NCBI RefSeq assembly: GCF_021531975.1
Contig: NZ_JAFBIY010000006.1
Coordinates: 62,001 to 126,000, forward strand
Reading direction: 5' to 3'
DNA: 64,000 nt
Source: Faecalicatena contorta
GTDB lineage: Bacteria; Bacillota; Clostridia; Lachnospirales; Lachnospiraceae
Shown: positions 28,178-36,871 of the stretch, one piece after another
Numbering within the stretch: the stretch's first letter is position 1
How the letters are laid out: every line of letters starts with the position of its first letter
Notes under the pieces: generated by a model
The model's input: only the letters and a program-made list of their open reading frames with translations
What the model was told of the DNA's origin: nothing
The model's database searches: none
Position numbers and translations under genes: made by a program

Positions 28178-28954
28178 ATGACAAAGGATGAATATATGGA
28201 GGAGCGTCCCAGAAGGAGAAAAAAGAAACGCAAGAGTCACAGACTATATGCGTTCATTGTAATCCTGCTGGGAATTGTAATTCTTCTTTTGGGATTTCTT
28301 CTTTTATTTCATGTTCAGAAGATAGAGATTCGAGGAAATGATTATTGCAGCGACCGTGAGATCGTTCAGGCGGTACAGAATGATAAATACGCAGGCAATA
28401 GTCTTTACGTGTTTGGGGAATATGCGCTTGGATATGGTGAGATCGTACCATGTATGGATGAAATGCAGGTGCGTATCGGTTTTCCGTGGGTGCTTAAGAT
28501 AGAGGTAAAAGAAAAGCCAATCGTTGGTTTTATATATTCCGGCGAATCAGAATATGCCTATTTTGACAAAGAAGGACTGATTGTTAAAAAGGATACCGTC
28601 TATAGGGAAGGCGTTCCCTGTGTGGAGGGAATTGAGGCGGACGATACCTCGTTATACAAGTCCCTGAGGAGTACCAATTCAAAAATTTTTGAAGAGATAC
28701 TGGAGGCATCACAGGAAGTAAACAAGTATGATATGTCTGTCAGCAAAATTGTGTGTAAAAATGACAGGATATACATATATATTGGAAAAATATGCGCAAG
28801 TCTTGGAAATAATGTGACTTCAGAAAAAATTGCACAGATTCCTCCAATTATTGAAAAACTGGAAGGAAAAGAGGGAACACTACATTTGGAGAGTTACTCG
28901 GAGAATAGTTCCACAATTACTTTTGATAATGGGGAATTTCCGGAAGAAAATTAA
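28178..28954 (+). CDS. ftsQ: Cell division protein FtsQ/DivIB
   Basis: A 258-residue bitopic protein: a basic cytoplasmic segment (RPRRRKKKRKSHR), one membrane helix (about 23-43), then the POTRA domain beginning HVQKIEIRGNDY and a beta domain. It joins the divisome core with FtsL and FtsW. GGGAGG (28165-28170) precedes ATG 28178. It ends about 170 bp before ftsZ with promoter-like AT-rich DNA between. ftsA is absent from this position. Confidence 0.9.
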   Translation: MTKDEYMEERPRRRKKKRKSHRLYAFIVILLGIVILLLGFLLLFHVQKIEIRGNDYCSDREIVQAVQNDKYAGNSLYVFGEYALGYGEIVPCMDEMQVRIGFPWVLKIEVKEKPIVGFIYSGESEYAYFDKEGLIVKKDTVYREGVPCVEGIEADDTSLYKSLRSTNSKIFEEILEASQEVNKYDMSVSKIVCKNDRIYIYIGKICASLGNNVTSEKIAQIPPIIEKLEGKEGTLHLESYSENSSTITFDNGEFPEEN

Positions 28955-29122
28955 GAAAAATCACGGAATTCTATTGATATTTTGAACAAAAGTCTATATT
29001 ATATTGTATATATGGAAAAGTGTATTAATATACTTTTGCTTATACATGGGTGTATAATATAAGCTTGTCAGGTTTGACCGGCCGGACAGGGGATAATAAG
29101 GAGAACAAAGGAGGAGAAACCC

Positions 29123-30349
29123 TTGCTAGAAATTAAAACGAACGAATCAGAAGCGGCGGCAAAGATAATTGTTGTAGGAGTCGGTGGAGGCGGTAATAAT
29201 GCCGTGAACCGAATGATTGATGAGCAGATTGCCGGTGTGGAATTTATAGCGATTAATACAGATAAGCAGGCACTGCAGCTGAGCAAAGCCCCTACGCTTA
29301 TGCAGATCGGGGACAAGATCACAAAAGGACTTGGTGCAGGAGCAAGACCTGAAATTGGAGAGAAAGCCGCAGAAGAAAGTGCTGAAGAAATTGCAGCAGC
29401 ACTGAAGGGTGCAGATATGGTATTTGTAACCTGTGGTATGGGCGGCGGAACAGGAACCGGTGCGACTCCGGTCGTTGCACGTATTGCAAAAGAACAGGGA
29501 GCGTTAACTGTCGGTGTGGTTACAAAGCCTTTCCGTTTTGAATCCAAGACACGTATGAATAATGCCCTTGCCGGAATTGAGAAGTTAAAAGAGAGTGTAG
29601 ATACACTGATTGTTATTCCAAATGATAAATTGCTGGAAGTTGTTGACAGACGTACAACAATGCCGGAGGCACTGAAGAAGGCTGATGAAGTATTACAGCA
29701 GGGTATTCAGGGTATTACAGACCTGATCAATGTTCCATCACTGATCAACCTTGACTTTGCAGATGTACAGACAGTCATGACAGATAAAGGTATTGCACAT
29801 ATCGGTATTGGTATGGGACGTGGTGATGACAAGGCGCTTGAGGCTGTTAAGCAGGCTGTTGCAAGTCCTCTTCTTGAGACAACGATTGCAGGTGCTTCAC
29901 ATGTTATCATTAACGTATCCGGTGATATTACTCTTATGGATGCATCTGATGCAGCAGAGTATGTACAGGATCTTGCAGGCGAAGATGCAAATATCATCTT
30001 CGGTGCTATGTATGATGATTCCAGAGCAGATGAAGCAACGATCACGGTTATCGCAACCGGACTTCATAATGTGGGTGGAACAGCTTCCAAGTTAAAATCC
30101 AGACTGGAGAATCCAAGAACAGCAGCGCCAGCTCAGAATGTAGCAGCTTACGAAAGACCGGTTCAGATACCAAGAACACCGATGCAGACACCACAGCTGG
30201 ATATGGGTATGGCCTCCAGAACAGGTGCGGCGGGAACAACGCCAAGAAGAACTGTCGGAGGAACAACTCCATCTCTCGAGACACCGAGAACACCAACAAG
30301 TAAAGTAAAAGAGCAGTCAATCAAGATACCGGATTTCTTTAAGAAATAA
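29123..30349 (+). CDS. ftsZ: Cell division protein FtsZ
   Basis: The tubulin-like GTPase that forms the Z ring. The 408-residue protein has [11 protein letters not shown] at the N-terminus, the tubulin signature GGGTGTG at 107-113 and the conserved C-terminal peptide IKIPDFF that binds partner proteins. It starts at TTG 29123, preceded by AAAGGAGG (29108-29114) at 8 nt. The upstream 170 bp is very AT-rich with a TATAAT at 29053-29058, so a separate promoter is likely. Confidence 0.98.
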   Translation: MLEIKTNESEAAAKIIVVGVGGGGNNAVNRMIDEQIAGVEFIAINTDKQALQLSKAPTLMQIGDKITKGLGAGARPEIGEKAAEESAEEIAAALKGADMVFVTCGMGGGTGTGATPVVARIAKEQGALTVGVVTKPFRFESKTRMNNALAGIEKLKESVDTLIVIPNDKLLEVVDRRTTMPEALKKADEVLQQGIQGITDLINVPSLINLDFADVQTVMTDKGIAHIGIGMGRGDDKALEAVKQAVASPLLETTIAGASHVIINVSGDITLMDASDAAEYVQDLAGEDANIIFGAMYDDSRADEATITVIATGLHNVGGTASKLKSRLENPRTAAPAQNVAAYERPVQIPRTPMQTPQLDMGMASRTGAAGTTPRRTVGGTTPSLETPRTPTSKVKEQSIKIPDFFKK

Positions 30350-30367
30350 TTGATCTGTATCATTTAG

Positions 30368-30405
30368 ATAGCCGCAGGATTTTTTTTCTGCGGCTATTAT
30401 TTTGT
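30368..30405 (+). terminator. Terminator of ftsZ
   Basis: A 10-bp stem ATAGCCGCAG (30368-30377) with CTGCGGCTAT (30388-30397), then a T-rich stretch. Confidence 0.85.
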
Positions 30406-30438
30406 TCTTTTTTGTCGTTTCTTATATGTGCACAAAGT

Positions 30439-30503
30439 GTCGAAACAAACATCATTTTCTCTTTCATCATCTGACAAATTCTTTGTCTGCGCACTCGTAT
30501 AAT
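30439..30503 (+). promoter_or_regulatory. Spo0A-type promoter of spoIIGA-sigE
   Basis: A perfect 0A box TGTCGAA at 30439-30445, a second near-match in reverse (TCTGACA, 30470-30476) overlapping the -35-like CTGACA (30471-30476), and TATAAT at 30498-30503. The -35/-10 spacing of 21 bp is abnormally long, as in the Spo0A-activated B. subtilis spoIIG promoter (22 bp). Confidence 0.7.
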
Positions 30504-30558
30504 ATGTCTTGCGCAGGAACCAAATCGATTTAGTATCCAAAGAGAAAGAAGGTGGAAC

Positions 30559-31332
30559 GTGTATTATGAATTGTACATAGACGTATTTTTTCTCGTGAAT
30601 TTTATGATGGATTACATTCTTCTTCTGTTAACGCGTATGGTATTAAAATGTCCGGTTACGCATGGGAGAATATGTCTTGGAGCTCTGACGGGTGCGCTGC
30701 TTACGTGCCTTGCAGTTGTGCTTCCGATAGAAAATACGTTTATAAAATTCATATTGTTCCACGTAGTTGTAAGTAGTGTAATGATTCAAACGGGACTTAA
30801 GACCGGGTGGAACAGGTCATTTCTAAGAGCGTACATATTTTTATATGTCAGTGCTTTTCTTGTGGGTGGAGTAATGGAAGCTTTGCAGGTGTATGTAAGG
30901 GCGGGAAGCCTTTTTTTTGCCCTTGCTCTTGCAGGATATTACTTAAGCCGTGGTGTCTGGAATCTGCTCCTTTATATGGCAGGTCGAAATGAAAAGCGCT
31001 GTAAGGTGCATTTGTACATGAACGGGCAGGAGTGCGTGGTAGATGCTCTTGTTGATACCGGAAACTGTCTGAGGGATACCGTGACAGGCAGACCAGTAAG
31101 TGTGATCGCGAAAGAGGCAGCAAAACGTCTGGGAGCCGGGGAGAGTATTGTCCGGTATATTCCATATCATTCCGTTGGAAAAGAGGCTGGTGTGATGCCT
31201 GTATTCGTGCCGGATAAAATATGTATCTGCAGGAAACAAAAGCTGTGGATAGCGCATCCGCTTATTGCAGTGTGTGAAGAAAGTATAACGGCAGATGATT
31301 ATGAAATGCTTGTGAACCCCGATTTATTATAG
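30559..31332 (+). CDS. spoIIGA: Sigma-E processing aspartyl protease SpoIIGA
   Basis: Cleaves pro-sigma-E in the mother cell after the asymmetric septum forms. The 257-residue protein has five or so N-terminal membrane helices (to about residue 140) and a C-terminal aspartic-protease domain with the catalytic D166-T-G motif (ALVDTGN). The start is GTG 30559 with AGGTGG at 4 nt. Its substrate gene sigE follows 11 bp later. The promoter carries Spo0A-like boxes. Confidence 0.94.
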   Translation: MYYELYIDVFFLVNFMMDYILLLLTRMVLKCPVTHGRICLGALTGALLTCLAVVLPIENTFIKFILFHVVVSSVMIQTGLKTGWNRSFLRAYIFLYVSAFLVGGVMEALQVYVRAGSLFFALALAGYYLSRGVWNLLLYMAGRNEKRCKVHLYMNGQECVVDALVDTGNCLRDTVTGRPVSVIAKEAAKRLGAGESIVRYIPYHSVGKEAGVMPVFVPDKICICRKQKLWIAHPLIAVCEESITADDYEMLVNPDLL

Positions 31333-31343
31333 GAGGAACAGAT

Positions 31344-32084
31344 ATGGCAGTAAATGTAACAGTACCCCATCAATTTCATGTGAAATTCATTCCGGATTTT
31401 CGGACAATTCTATTTCCGGACAGGCGAGATATCCATTACATCGGTGGAACGGATATTCTTCCGGCGCCTCTGGAAAATGAGGAGGAGGCAGAAGCAATAC
31501 TAGAACTTGGTACAGAAAGTGATGACCGGGCAAAGAAGCTTCTTATCGAGCATAATCTTCGGCTTGTTGTGTATATTGCCAAGAAATTTGACAATACAGG
31601 AGTGGGAGTTGAAGATCTGATTTCAATTGGAACAATAGGTTTAATAAAGGCGATAAATACATTTAATCCTGAAAAGAATATAAAGCTTGCTACATATGCT
31701 TCGCGCTGTATTGAAAATGAGATACTCATGTATCTGCGTAGAAATAATAAGACAAAACTGGAAGTATCTATCGATGAGCCATTAAATGTTGACTGGGATG
31801 GAAATGAGCTTCTGCTTTCCGATATTCTCGGGACAGAAGAAGATACGATATACCGGGATCTGGAGCAGGAAGTAGAAAGAAAGCTTCTGCTTAAAGCAAT
31901 CAATCGCCTGTCCGGACGGGAACGGGCGATCATCCGCATGCGTTTCGGCCTGGGGACACCGGACGGCGAGGAAAAAACACAGAAAGAGGTGGCAGATATT
32001 CTTGGTATTTCCCAGTCCTATATTTCCAGACTGGAGAAGAAGATCATGCAAAGACTAAAAAAGGAGATGGTAAAGTACTCATAG
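31344..32084 (+). CDS. sigE: RNA polymerase sigma factor sigma-E (pro-form)
   Basis: A 246-residue sporulation sigma-70 factor. Region 2 ([43 protein letters not shown]) and region 4 ([24 protein letters not shown]) are clear. The first ~31 residues before YIGG are the pro-sequence removed by SpoIIGA; they differ from the Bacillus pro-peptide. Sigma-E directs early mother-cell transcription, probably including the cotJ operon at 16.3 kb. Confidence 0.96.
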   Translation: MAVNVTVPHQFHVKFIPDFRTILFPDRRDIHYIGGTDILPAPLENEEEAEAILELGTESDDRAKKLLIEHNLRLVVYIAKKFDNTGVGVEDLISIGTIGLIKAINTFNPEKNIKLATYASRCIENEILMYLRRNNKTKLEVSIDEPLNVDWDGNELLLSDILGTEEDTIYRDLEQEVERKLLLKAINRLSGRERAIIRMRFGLGTPDGEEKTQKEVADILGISQSYISRLEKKIMQRLKKEMVKYS

Positions 32085-32132
32085 ATATTACAGAGGAAAA
32101 GTGCTACAATAAAAGAAAAAGGGGCGGTGCAT

Positions 32133-33740
32133 ATGAAACTTACTTTTATTGGAGCGGACCATGAGGTTACAGGTAGCTGCCATTTGATAGAAGCGTGCGG
32201 GAAAAGCATTCTGGTGGACTGTGGAATGGAGCAGGGGCAGGATCTGTACGAGAACCAGGAGATTCCGGTGACACCGGGAGATATTGATTATGTGCTTCTG
32301 ACACACGCGCATATTGATCATTCCGGAAAGATTCCCATGCTGTGTAAAGAAGGATTTCACGGGGAGATTGTGACAACATTTGCAACAGCTGATCTGTGCA
32401 ATATCATGCTTCGTGACAGTGCACATATCCAGGAGTTTGAGGCGGAGTGGCGGAATCGTAAGGCGAAGAGAAGCGGCGGTCCGGAATATGAGCCGTTGTA
32501 TACGATGGAGCATGCAGATGCGGCAATCCAGCTTCTTTCTCCTTGTGACTATAACCAGAAGATCGTACTTTGCGATGGCATAGAAGTGCGTTTTACAGAT
32601 ATGGGGCACTTGCTTGGATCGGCAGCGATTGAGATATGGATCACGGAAGAAGGTGTAACGAAGAAGCTGGTCTTTTCCGGTGACGTGGGAAATCTGAATC
32701 AGCCTATCATTAAGGATCCGCAGCATATCAAAGAATCAGACTATATTATTATTGAATCTACATACGGTGACCGCCTGCATGGGGAAAAGACGCCGGATTA
32801 TGTGGGAGAATTTACCCGTATCTTAAAGGAAACCTTTGATAAGGGTGGAAATGTGGTTGTGCCTTCATTTGCAGTGGGACGTACACAGGAGCTTCTGTAT
32901 TTTATCCGGGAGATAAAGGTAAGAGGGCTTCTGCCGGAATATCCGGGATTTGAAGTGTATGTCGACAGCCCGCTTGCCATTGAAGCAACGAATGTATTTA
33001 ATAAAAATGTAAAGTCCTGTTTTGACGAGGATGCAATGGCTCTGGTGGAACAGGGGATCAATCCACTTATTTTCCCGGGACTTAAGACGACGATTACAAG
33101 TGATGAGTCAAGGATGATCAATTTTGACGATAAGCCAAAGGTAATCCTGTCAGCATCCGGTATGTGTGAGGCGGGACGCATCAGACATCATCTGAAGCAT
33201 AATCTGTGGAGGAAGGAAAGCACGATCTGTTTTGTTGGTTATCAGGCAGAAGGAACGCTTGGAAGGAAATTGATAGAAGGAGCAGAATGCGTAAAGCTTT
33301 TTGGCGAGACGATTGAGGTCAATGCAAAAATAGAAGTGCTCCAGGGAATCAGCGGACATGCGGACATGAACGGTCTGCTGTCATGGCTTGGAGGGTTTGA
33401 AAAAGCACCGTCACATGTATTTGTTGTTCATGGCGAAGATGAGGTGACAGATACATTTGCAAAAACAGTGACAGAACGGTTCGGTTATCCGGCATTTGCG
33501 CCATATTCTGGCGGCTGTGTAGATCTGTTAAGCGGAGAGATCTTGTCTGCAGGCGTTCGAAAACCGAAGAAAGCAGTCGAGAAGCCGGCACAGGCGAGAA
33601 AACAGAGTGCATTTTACCGTGTCGTTGCAGCAGCCAAGCATCTTCTGGATGTGGTATATAAAAATGAAGAAAGTGCAAACAAGGATCTGGCAAAGTTCGA
33701 GACACAGATTTTGAACCTTGCAGATAAGTGGGATAAGTAA
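32133..33740 (+). CDS. MBL-fold beta-CASP nuclease-like protein
   Basis: A 535-residue metallo-beta-lactamase-fold protein with the metal motif THAHIDHSG, a central beta-CASP domain and the C-terminal RNA-specificity motif (SASGMCEAGRIRHHLKHNLW and SGHADMNGLLSW). Relatives process or degrade RNA. The last ~70 residues form a Lys/Ala-rich extension. ATG 32133 follows GGGGCGG at 5 nt. It is inserted between sigE and sigG, which are usually adjacent. A sporulation role is possible but unproven. Confidence 0.9.
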   Translation: MKLTFIGADHEVTGSCHLIEACGKSILVDCGMEQGQDLYENQEIPVTPGDIDYVLLTHAHIDHSGKIPMLCKEGFHGEIVTTFATADLCNIMLRDSAHIQEFEAEWRNRKAKRSGGPEYEPLYTMEHADAAIQLLSPCDYNQKIVLCDGIEVRFTDMGHLLGSAAIEIWITEEGVTKKLVFSGDVGNLNQPIIKDPQHIKESDYIIIESTYGDRLHGEKTPDYVGEFTRILKETFDKGGNVVVPSFAVGRTQELLYFIREIKVRGLLPEYPGFEVYVDSPLAIEATNVFNKNVKSCFDEDAMALVEQGINPLIFPGLKTTITSDESRMINFDDKPKVILSASGMCEAGRIRHHLKHNLWRKESTICFVGYQAEGTLGRKLIEGAECVKLFGETIEVNAKIEVLQGISGHADMNGLLSWLGGFEKAPSHVFVVHGEDEVTDTFAKTVTERFGYPAFAPYSGGCVDLLSGEILSAGVRKPKKAVEKPAQARKQSAFYRVVAAAKHLLDVVYKNEESANKDLAKFETQILNLADKWDK

Positions 33741-33860
33741 TACAGCATTTGTCAAGGAGTAAAAGTTTTTTTATTTTTCTGCAGACGGAATAACGAAAGT
33801 CCATATGGAGAATGATTCTACTAAATGAAAATACAGGGTTTAGTAGAGGAGGTTCTTGGT

Positions 33861-34637
33861 ATGGCACAGGGAAAAGTAGAAATATGCGGTGTCAATACGT
33901 CACAGCTTCCGATTCTCAGGGAAGAGGAAAAGGAAGCGTTATTCGTCCGTATTAAGGCTGGAGATGAGAAAGCAAAGGAAGAATACATTAAGGGTAATCT
34001 AAGGCTTGTGCTGAGCGTGATCAAGCGTTTCGGCGCGAGCAGTGAGAACCCGGATGATCTTTTCCAGATCGGCTGTATCGGTCTTATTAAGGCAATCAAT
34101 AATTTTAATACGGAACTGGATGTAAAGTTCTCTACGTATGCGGTGCCGATGATTATCGGGGAGGTCAAACGTTATCTCAGGGATAATAATTCCATACGTG
34201 TCAGCCGTTCTCTTAGAGATACGGCATATAAGGCCATTTACGCAAAAGAAAATTATGTGAAGCAGCATATGAAAGAACCGACTGTGCAGGAGATCGCTGA
34301 TGAGATCGGTATATCCAAGGAAGATATCGTGTTCGCGCTGGATGCTATTCAGATTCCCATGAGCCTGCAGGAACCGGTCTATAATGATGGCGGGGATGCG
34401 CTATATGTAATGGATCAGATAAGCGATACCAAAAATAAAGAAGAAAAATGGGTGGAAAACCTGTCCCTCGAAGCGGCAATGGAGCATTTGACTCCCAGGG
34501 AGAGACATATTATAACCCTGCGTTTTTTTGAGGGAAAGACCCAGATGGAGGTTGCAGAAGATATTCATATATCTCAGGCTCAGGTAAGCAGGCTTGAGAA
34601 AAATGCCCTTCGGACGATGCGGCAGTATCTGAGTTGA
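33861..34637 (+). CDS. sigG: RNA polymerase sigma factor sigma-G
   Basis: A 258-residue forespore sigma factor starting KVEICGVNTSQLP after ATG 33861, the conserved sigma-G N-terminus. Regions 2 ([38 protein letters not shown]), 3 and 4 (TQMEVAEDIHISQAQVSRLEK) are complete. GAGGAGG (33846-33852) fixes the start; an upstream in-frame ATG would add 12 residues. The last base of its stop codon begins a perfect 42-bp palindrome. Confidence 0.96.
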   Translation: MAQGKVEICGVNTSQLPILREEEKEALFVRIKAGDEKAKEEYIKGNLRLVLSVIKRFGASSENPDDLFQIGCIGLIKAINNFNTELDVKFSTYAVPMIIGEVKRYLRDNNSIRVSRSLRDTAYKAIYAKENYVKQHMKEPTVQEIADEIGISKEDIVFALDAIQIPMSLQEPVYNDGGDALYVMDQISDTKNKEEKWVENLSLEAAMEHLTPRERHIITLRFFEGKTQMEVAEDIHISQAQVSRLEKNALRTMRQYLS

Positions 34638-34678
34638 ATCTGGGACGGGGTTTTTTCGAAAAAACCCCGTCCCAGATT
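34637..34678. repeat. GGGACG-type palindromic repeat, copy 2 (sigG terminator)
   Basis: A perfect 42-bp palindrome beginning on the last base of the sigG stop. The central 32 bp (34642-34673) are identical to the palindrome at 12448-12479; the outer 5 bp per side also pair (AATCT/AGATT). Confidence 0.9.
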
Positions 34679-34754
34679 AAAAATACCCTGTCCCTCTTGA
34701 AAAATCCTTTTGTTCATACTATGATTATGGCATGACGGTGACAGGGAGGGCATA

Positions 34755-35408
34755 ATGATGATAAAAGCTTGCATTTTTGACTTGGATGGAACATTGGGAG
34801 ATACAAGGCAGTCGCTGGTGTATTCGGTAGGGGCTACATTAGAAGAGATGGGTCTTCCCAGAATTACAGATGAACAGTGTATTCGTTTTGTCGGTAATGG
34901 GGCAAGGTGTCTGATGGAAAAGTCTCTTGAGGCGACTGGAAAGGGAAATATTGCAAGAATTGAAGAAGGCATGGAAGTGTATGGCCGGATTTTTGATGAG
35001 AATTGTACATATCAGGTAGAACCATATGAAGGGATCATGGAAATGCTTGCTGCAATGAAGGAAAGAAATATCCAGATGGCTGTCTTATCGAACAAGCCGC
35101 ATAAACAGACGGTGAAGGTTGTCCACGCAATGTGTGGAGAGGATATGTTCGCATATATCCAGGGACAGAAGGATGAAATCCCGAGAAAGCCGGATCCGGC
35201 GGGGATTTATTATATTGCGGACAAGCTTGGTGTATCGGTAGATGAATGTCTGTATGTCGGTGATTCCGAAGTGGATGCTGTAACTGGGAATAACGCTGGT
35301 GTAAAGACGGTATGTGTTTCATGGGGGTTTCGAACGAAAGAAGAACTAAAAGCTGCCGGTGCAGAATATATAATAGATAAAGCAGAAGAACTTTTAAAGT
35401 TTTTGTAA
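34755..35408 (+). CDS. HAD-superfamily phosphatase, phosphoglycolate-phosphatase-like
   Basis: A 217-residue HAD hydrolase with the nucleophile motif DLDGT near the N-terminus, a helical cap, the second-motif LSNKP, the lysine in PRKPDP and the metal-binding VGDSEVDA. It is closest in pattern to Gph/PGMB-type small-molecule phosphatases; the substrate is not predictable. GGGAGGG precedes ATG 34755. The small acidic protein gene follows. Confidence 0.88.
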   Translation: MMIKACIFDLDGTLGDTRQSLVYSVGATLEEMGLPRITDEQCIRFVGNGARCLMEKSLEATGKGNIARIEEGMEVYGRIFDENCTYQVEPYEGIMEMLAAMKERNIQMAVLSNKPHKQTVKVVHAMCGEDMFAYIQGQKDEIPRKPDPAGIYYIADKLGVSVDECLYVGDSEVDAVTGNNAGVKTVCVSWGFRTKEELKAAGAEYIIDKAEELLKFL

Positions 35409-35441
35409 AAGAACGGTAATCAAAGGGAGGTGGCACGAAAG

Positions 35442-35705
35442 ATGTATGAGTATGATGAGGATTGCCTGAAGGCATTTCTTATGAACCAGTCTCAGCTGTT
35501 TGATGAGCCTGTTGCAGATAATCTGGAAGAAGCAGAAACTTTTCTGGAGGACTGTATGGCCGTTGTTGTTGACAGCATTGAAGAGGTGCGGGAATTCTTC
35601 GAAGAGGAAGGACTGGATGTAGAGGGAATGTCTCTGGAGGAACTGGAAGATGCTTCAGAGGTCTTCGCTGTTCCAGGAGGCAGATACCTGATTGTTGAGG
35701 GGTAG
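35442..35705 (+). CDS. Small acidic conserved protein
   Basis: An 87-residue very acidic protein (many Glu and Asp) ending VFAVPGGRYLIVEG. I do not know a function. It looks conserved in Lachnospiraceae by its repetitive LEEAETFLEDCMAVVVDS pattern, but this is a recollection. ATG 35442 has AAAGGGAGG 11 nt upstream; a GTG at 35430 overlaps that site. It lies close behind the HAD gene and may be co-transcribed. Confidence 0.75.
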   Translation: MYEYDEDCLKAFLMNQSQLFDEPVADNLEEAETFLEDCMAVVVDSIEEVREFFEEEGLDVEGMSLEELEDASEVFAVPGGRYLIVEG

Positions 35706-35724
35706 AATAGTCCCTGTAATAAAG

Positions 35725-35757
35725 AAAAGCCATAACTATCTGGTTACGGCTTTTTTT
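35725..35757. terminator. Bidirectional terminator
   Basis: A 12-position stem with one mismatch (AAAAGCCATAAC with GTTACGGCTTTT) followed by T on the plus strand and, read in reverse, also by T. It serves the convergent genes ending at 35705 and 35736. Confidence 0.85.
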
Positions 35758-36167
35758 AATGCGTCATCTATGGCATTTATAATAATCTGTGAAGTATAAG
35801 GGTTATCTTGTGAATATTCTATATTCTCCAGTGACTGCTTCTCGTATACCTGCTCAGCGATGTCTTCAATAGCCGGCTGGATGAGCGGATACATGGCAGC
35901 AACTGTTTCGTCAAGATTTGAAAAACGTATCGAGTTGATGTGCGATTCATCTACGGTAACTTCGACTTCCAGTGCGGTGTTGTTCAGAGTTACCGTTGAT
36001 GTGTATACACCGGGAACATATTTCGTTTCTTCACTGGATACGCTTTTGCTCTTCGGTAAGAACATGAATACAAGTAACAGGATCAGAATTATGGCCAACA
36101 CAGCAAATATGGCTGTGTAAATGATTTCTTTCATATGGAGTACAATGATTTTTGTTTTGGAGCTCAT
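35736..36167 (-). CDS. Membrane-anchored protein, possibly FMN-binding-like
   Basis: A 143-residue protein with one N-terminal membrane helix (about 14-36) and an outer domain. The segment VPGVYTSTVTLNNTALEVEVTVDESHINSI recalls the FMN-binding/DUF beta-meander (GxYxGxxxxxxGxIxVxVTVxxxxI), but the flavin-attachment motif is not seen. Function unknown. AGGAGG-like sequence lies before ATG 36167. It is transcribed towards the HAD operon and divergently from pth. Confidence 0.72.
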   Translation of the reverse strand: MSSKTKIIVLHMKEIIYTAIFAVLAIILILLLVFMFLPKSKSVSSEETKYVPGVYTSTVTLNNTALEVEVTVDESHINSIRFSNLDETVAAMYPLIQPAIEDIAEQVYEKQSLENIEYSQDNPYTSQIIINAIDDALKKAVTR

Positions 36168-36284
36168 AGCAACCTCCTTTATCGCTTATAATAATTTTTG
36201 TTCTTTATAATGTATGAAAAAAGAGTGGAAAATATACGTATCTTCCTGTAGAATGGATAGGAGAAAATCAAGAGGTGAATGAAA

Positions 36285-36869
36285 ATGTTTATAATAGCAG
36301 GACTGGGTAATCCTACCTCTCAATATGAGGGGACAAGGCATAATGTAGGATTTGATGTCATAGATGTACTTGCAGATAAATATAATATATCAGTGGACGG
36401 GCGTAAATGCCGTGCTTATGTGGGGAAAGGTGTAATTGAAGGACAGAAGGTACTTCTGGTAAAGCCACAGACATATATGAACTTAAGTGGAGAAAGTATC
36501 CGTGGTCTGGTGGATTATTATAAAATTGATGTGGAGCAGGAACTTCTGATTATTTATGATGATATCAGTCTTGCCCCGGGGCAGATCCGGATCCGCAAGA
36601 AGGGGAGTGCCGGCGGCCATAATGGAATTAAGAATATCATTGCCAATCTGGGAACAGATGTATTTATGCGTATTAAGGTTGGCGTCGGAGAAAAACCGAA
36701 GAAATATGATCTGGCAGATTATGTGCTGAGTCGTTTTTCGAAGGCAGAGCGTGAACTGGCAGAAGAAGGATATGAGAAGGCGGCGGATGCGGCCGGCAGG
36801 ATTCTTAAGGGGGAAGTAGAAGCGGCCATGAATGAATATAACAGAAAAGTAAAGCCTAAGGAGGCGTAG
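36285..36869 (+). CDS. pth: Peptidyl-tRNA hydrolase
   Basis: Recycles peptidyl-tRNAs released early from ribosomes. The 194-residue protein starts FIIAGLGNPTSQYEGTRHNVGF, including the catalytic His in RHNVG, and has the family motifs KPQTYMNLSG and GSAGGHNGI. ATG 36285 has AGAGGTG at 7 nt; ATG 36279 is an alternative. mfd starts 2 bp after its stop, the same order as in B. subtilis. Confidence 0.97.
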   Translation: MFIIAGLGNPTSQYEGTRHNVGFDVIDVLADKYNISVDGRKCRAYVGKGVIEGQKVLLVKPQTYMNLSGESIRGLVDYYKIDVEQELLIIYDDISLAPGQIRIRKKGSAGGHNGIKNIIANLGTDVFMRIKVGVGEKPKKYDLADYVLSRFSKAERELAEEGYEKAADAAGRILKGEVEAAMNEYNRKVKPKEA

Positions 36870-36871
36870 AT

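Noticed and set aside
29053-29058. Defined ftsZ promoter at TATAAT
   Set aside because: No acceptable -35 at normal spacing; the region is too AT-rich to choose a promoter with confidence.
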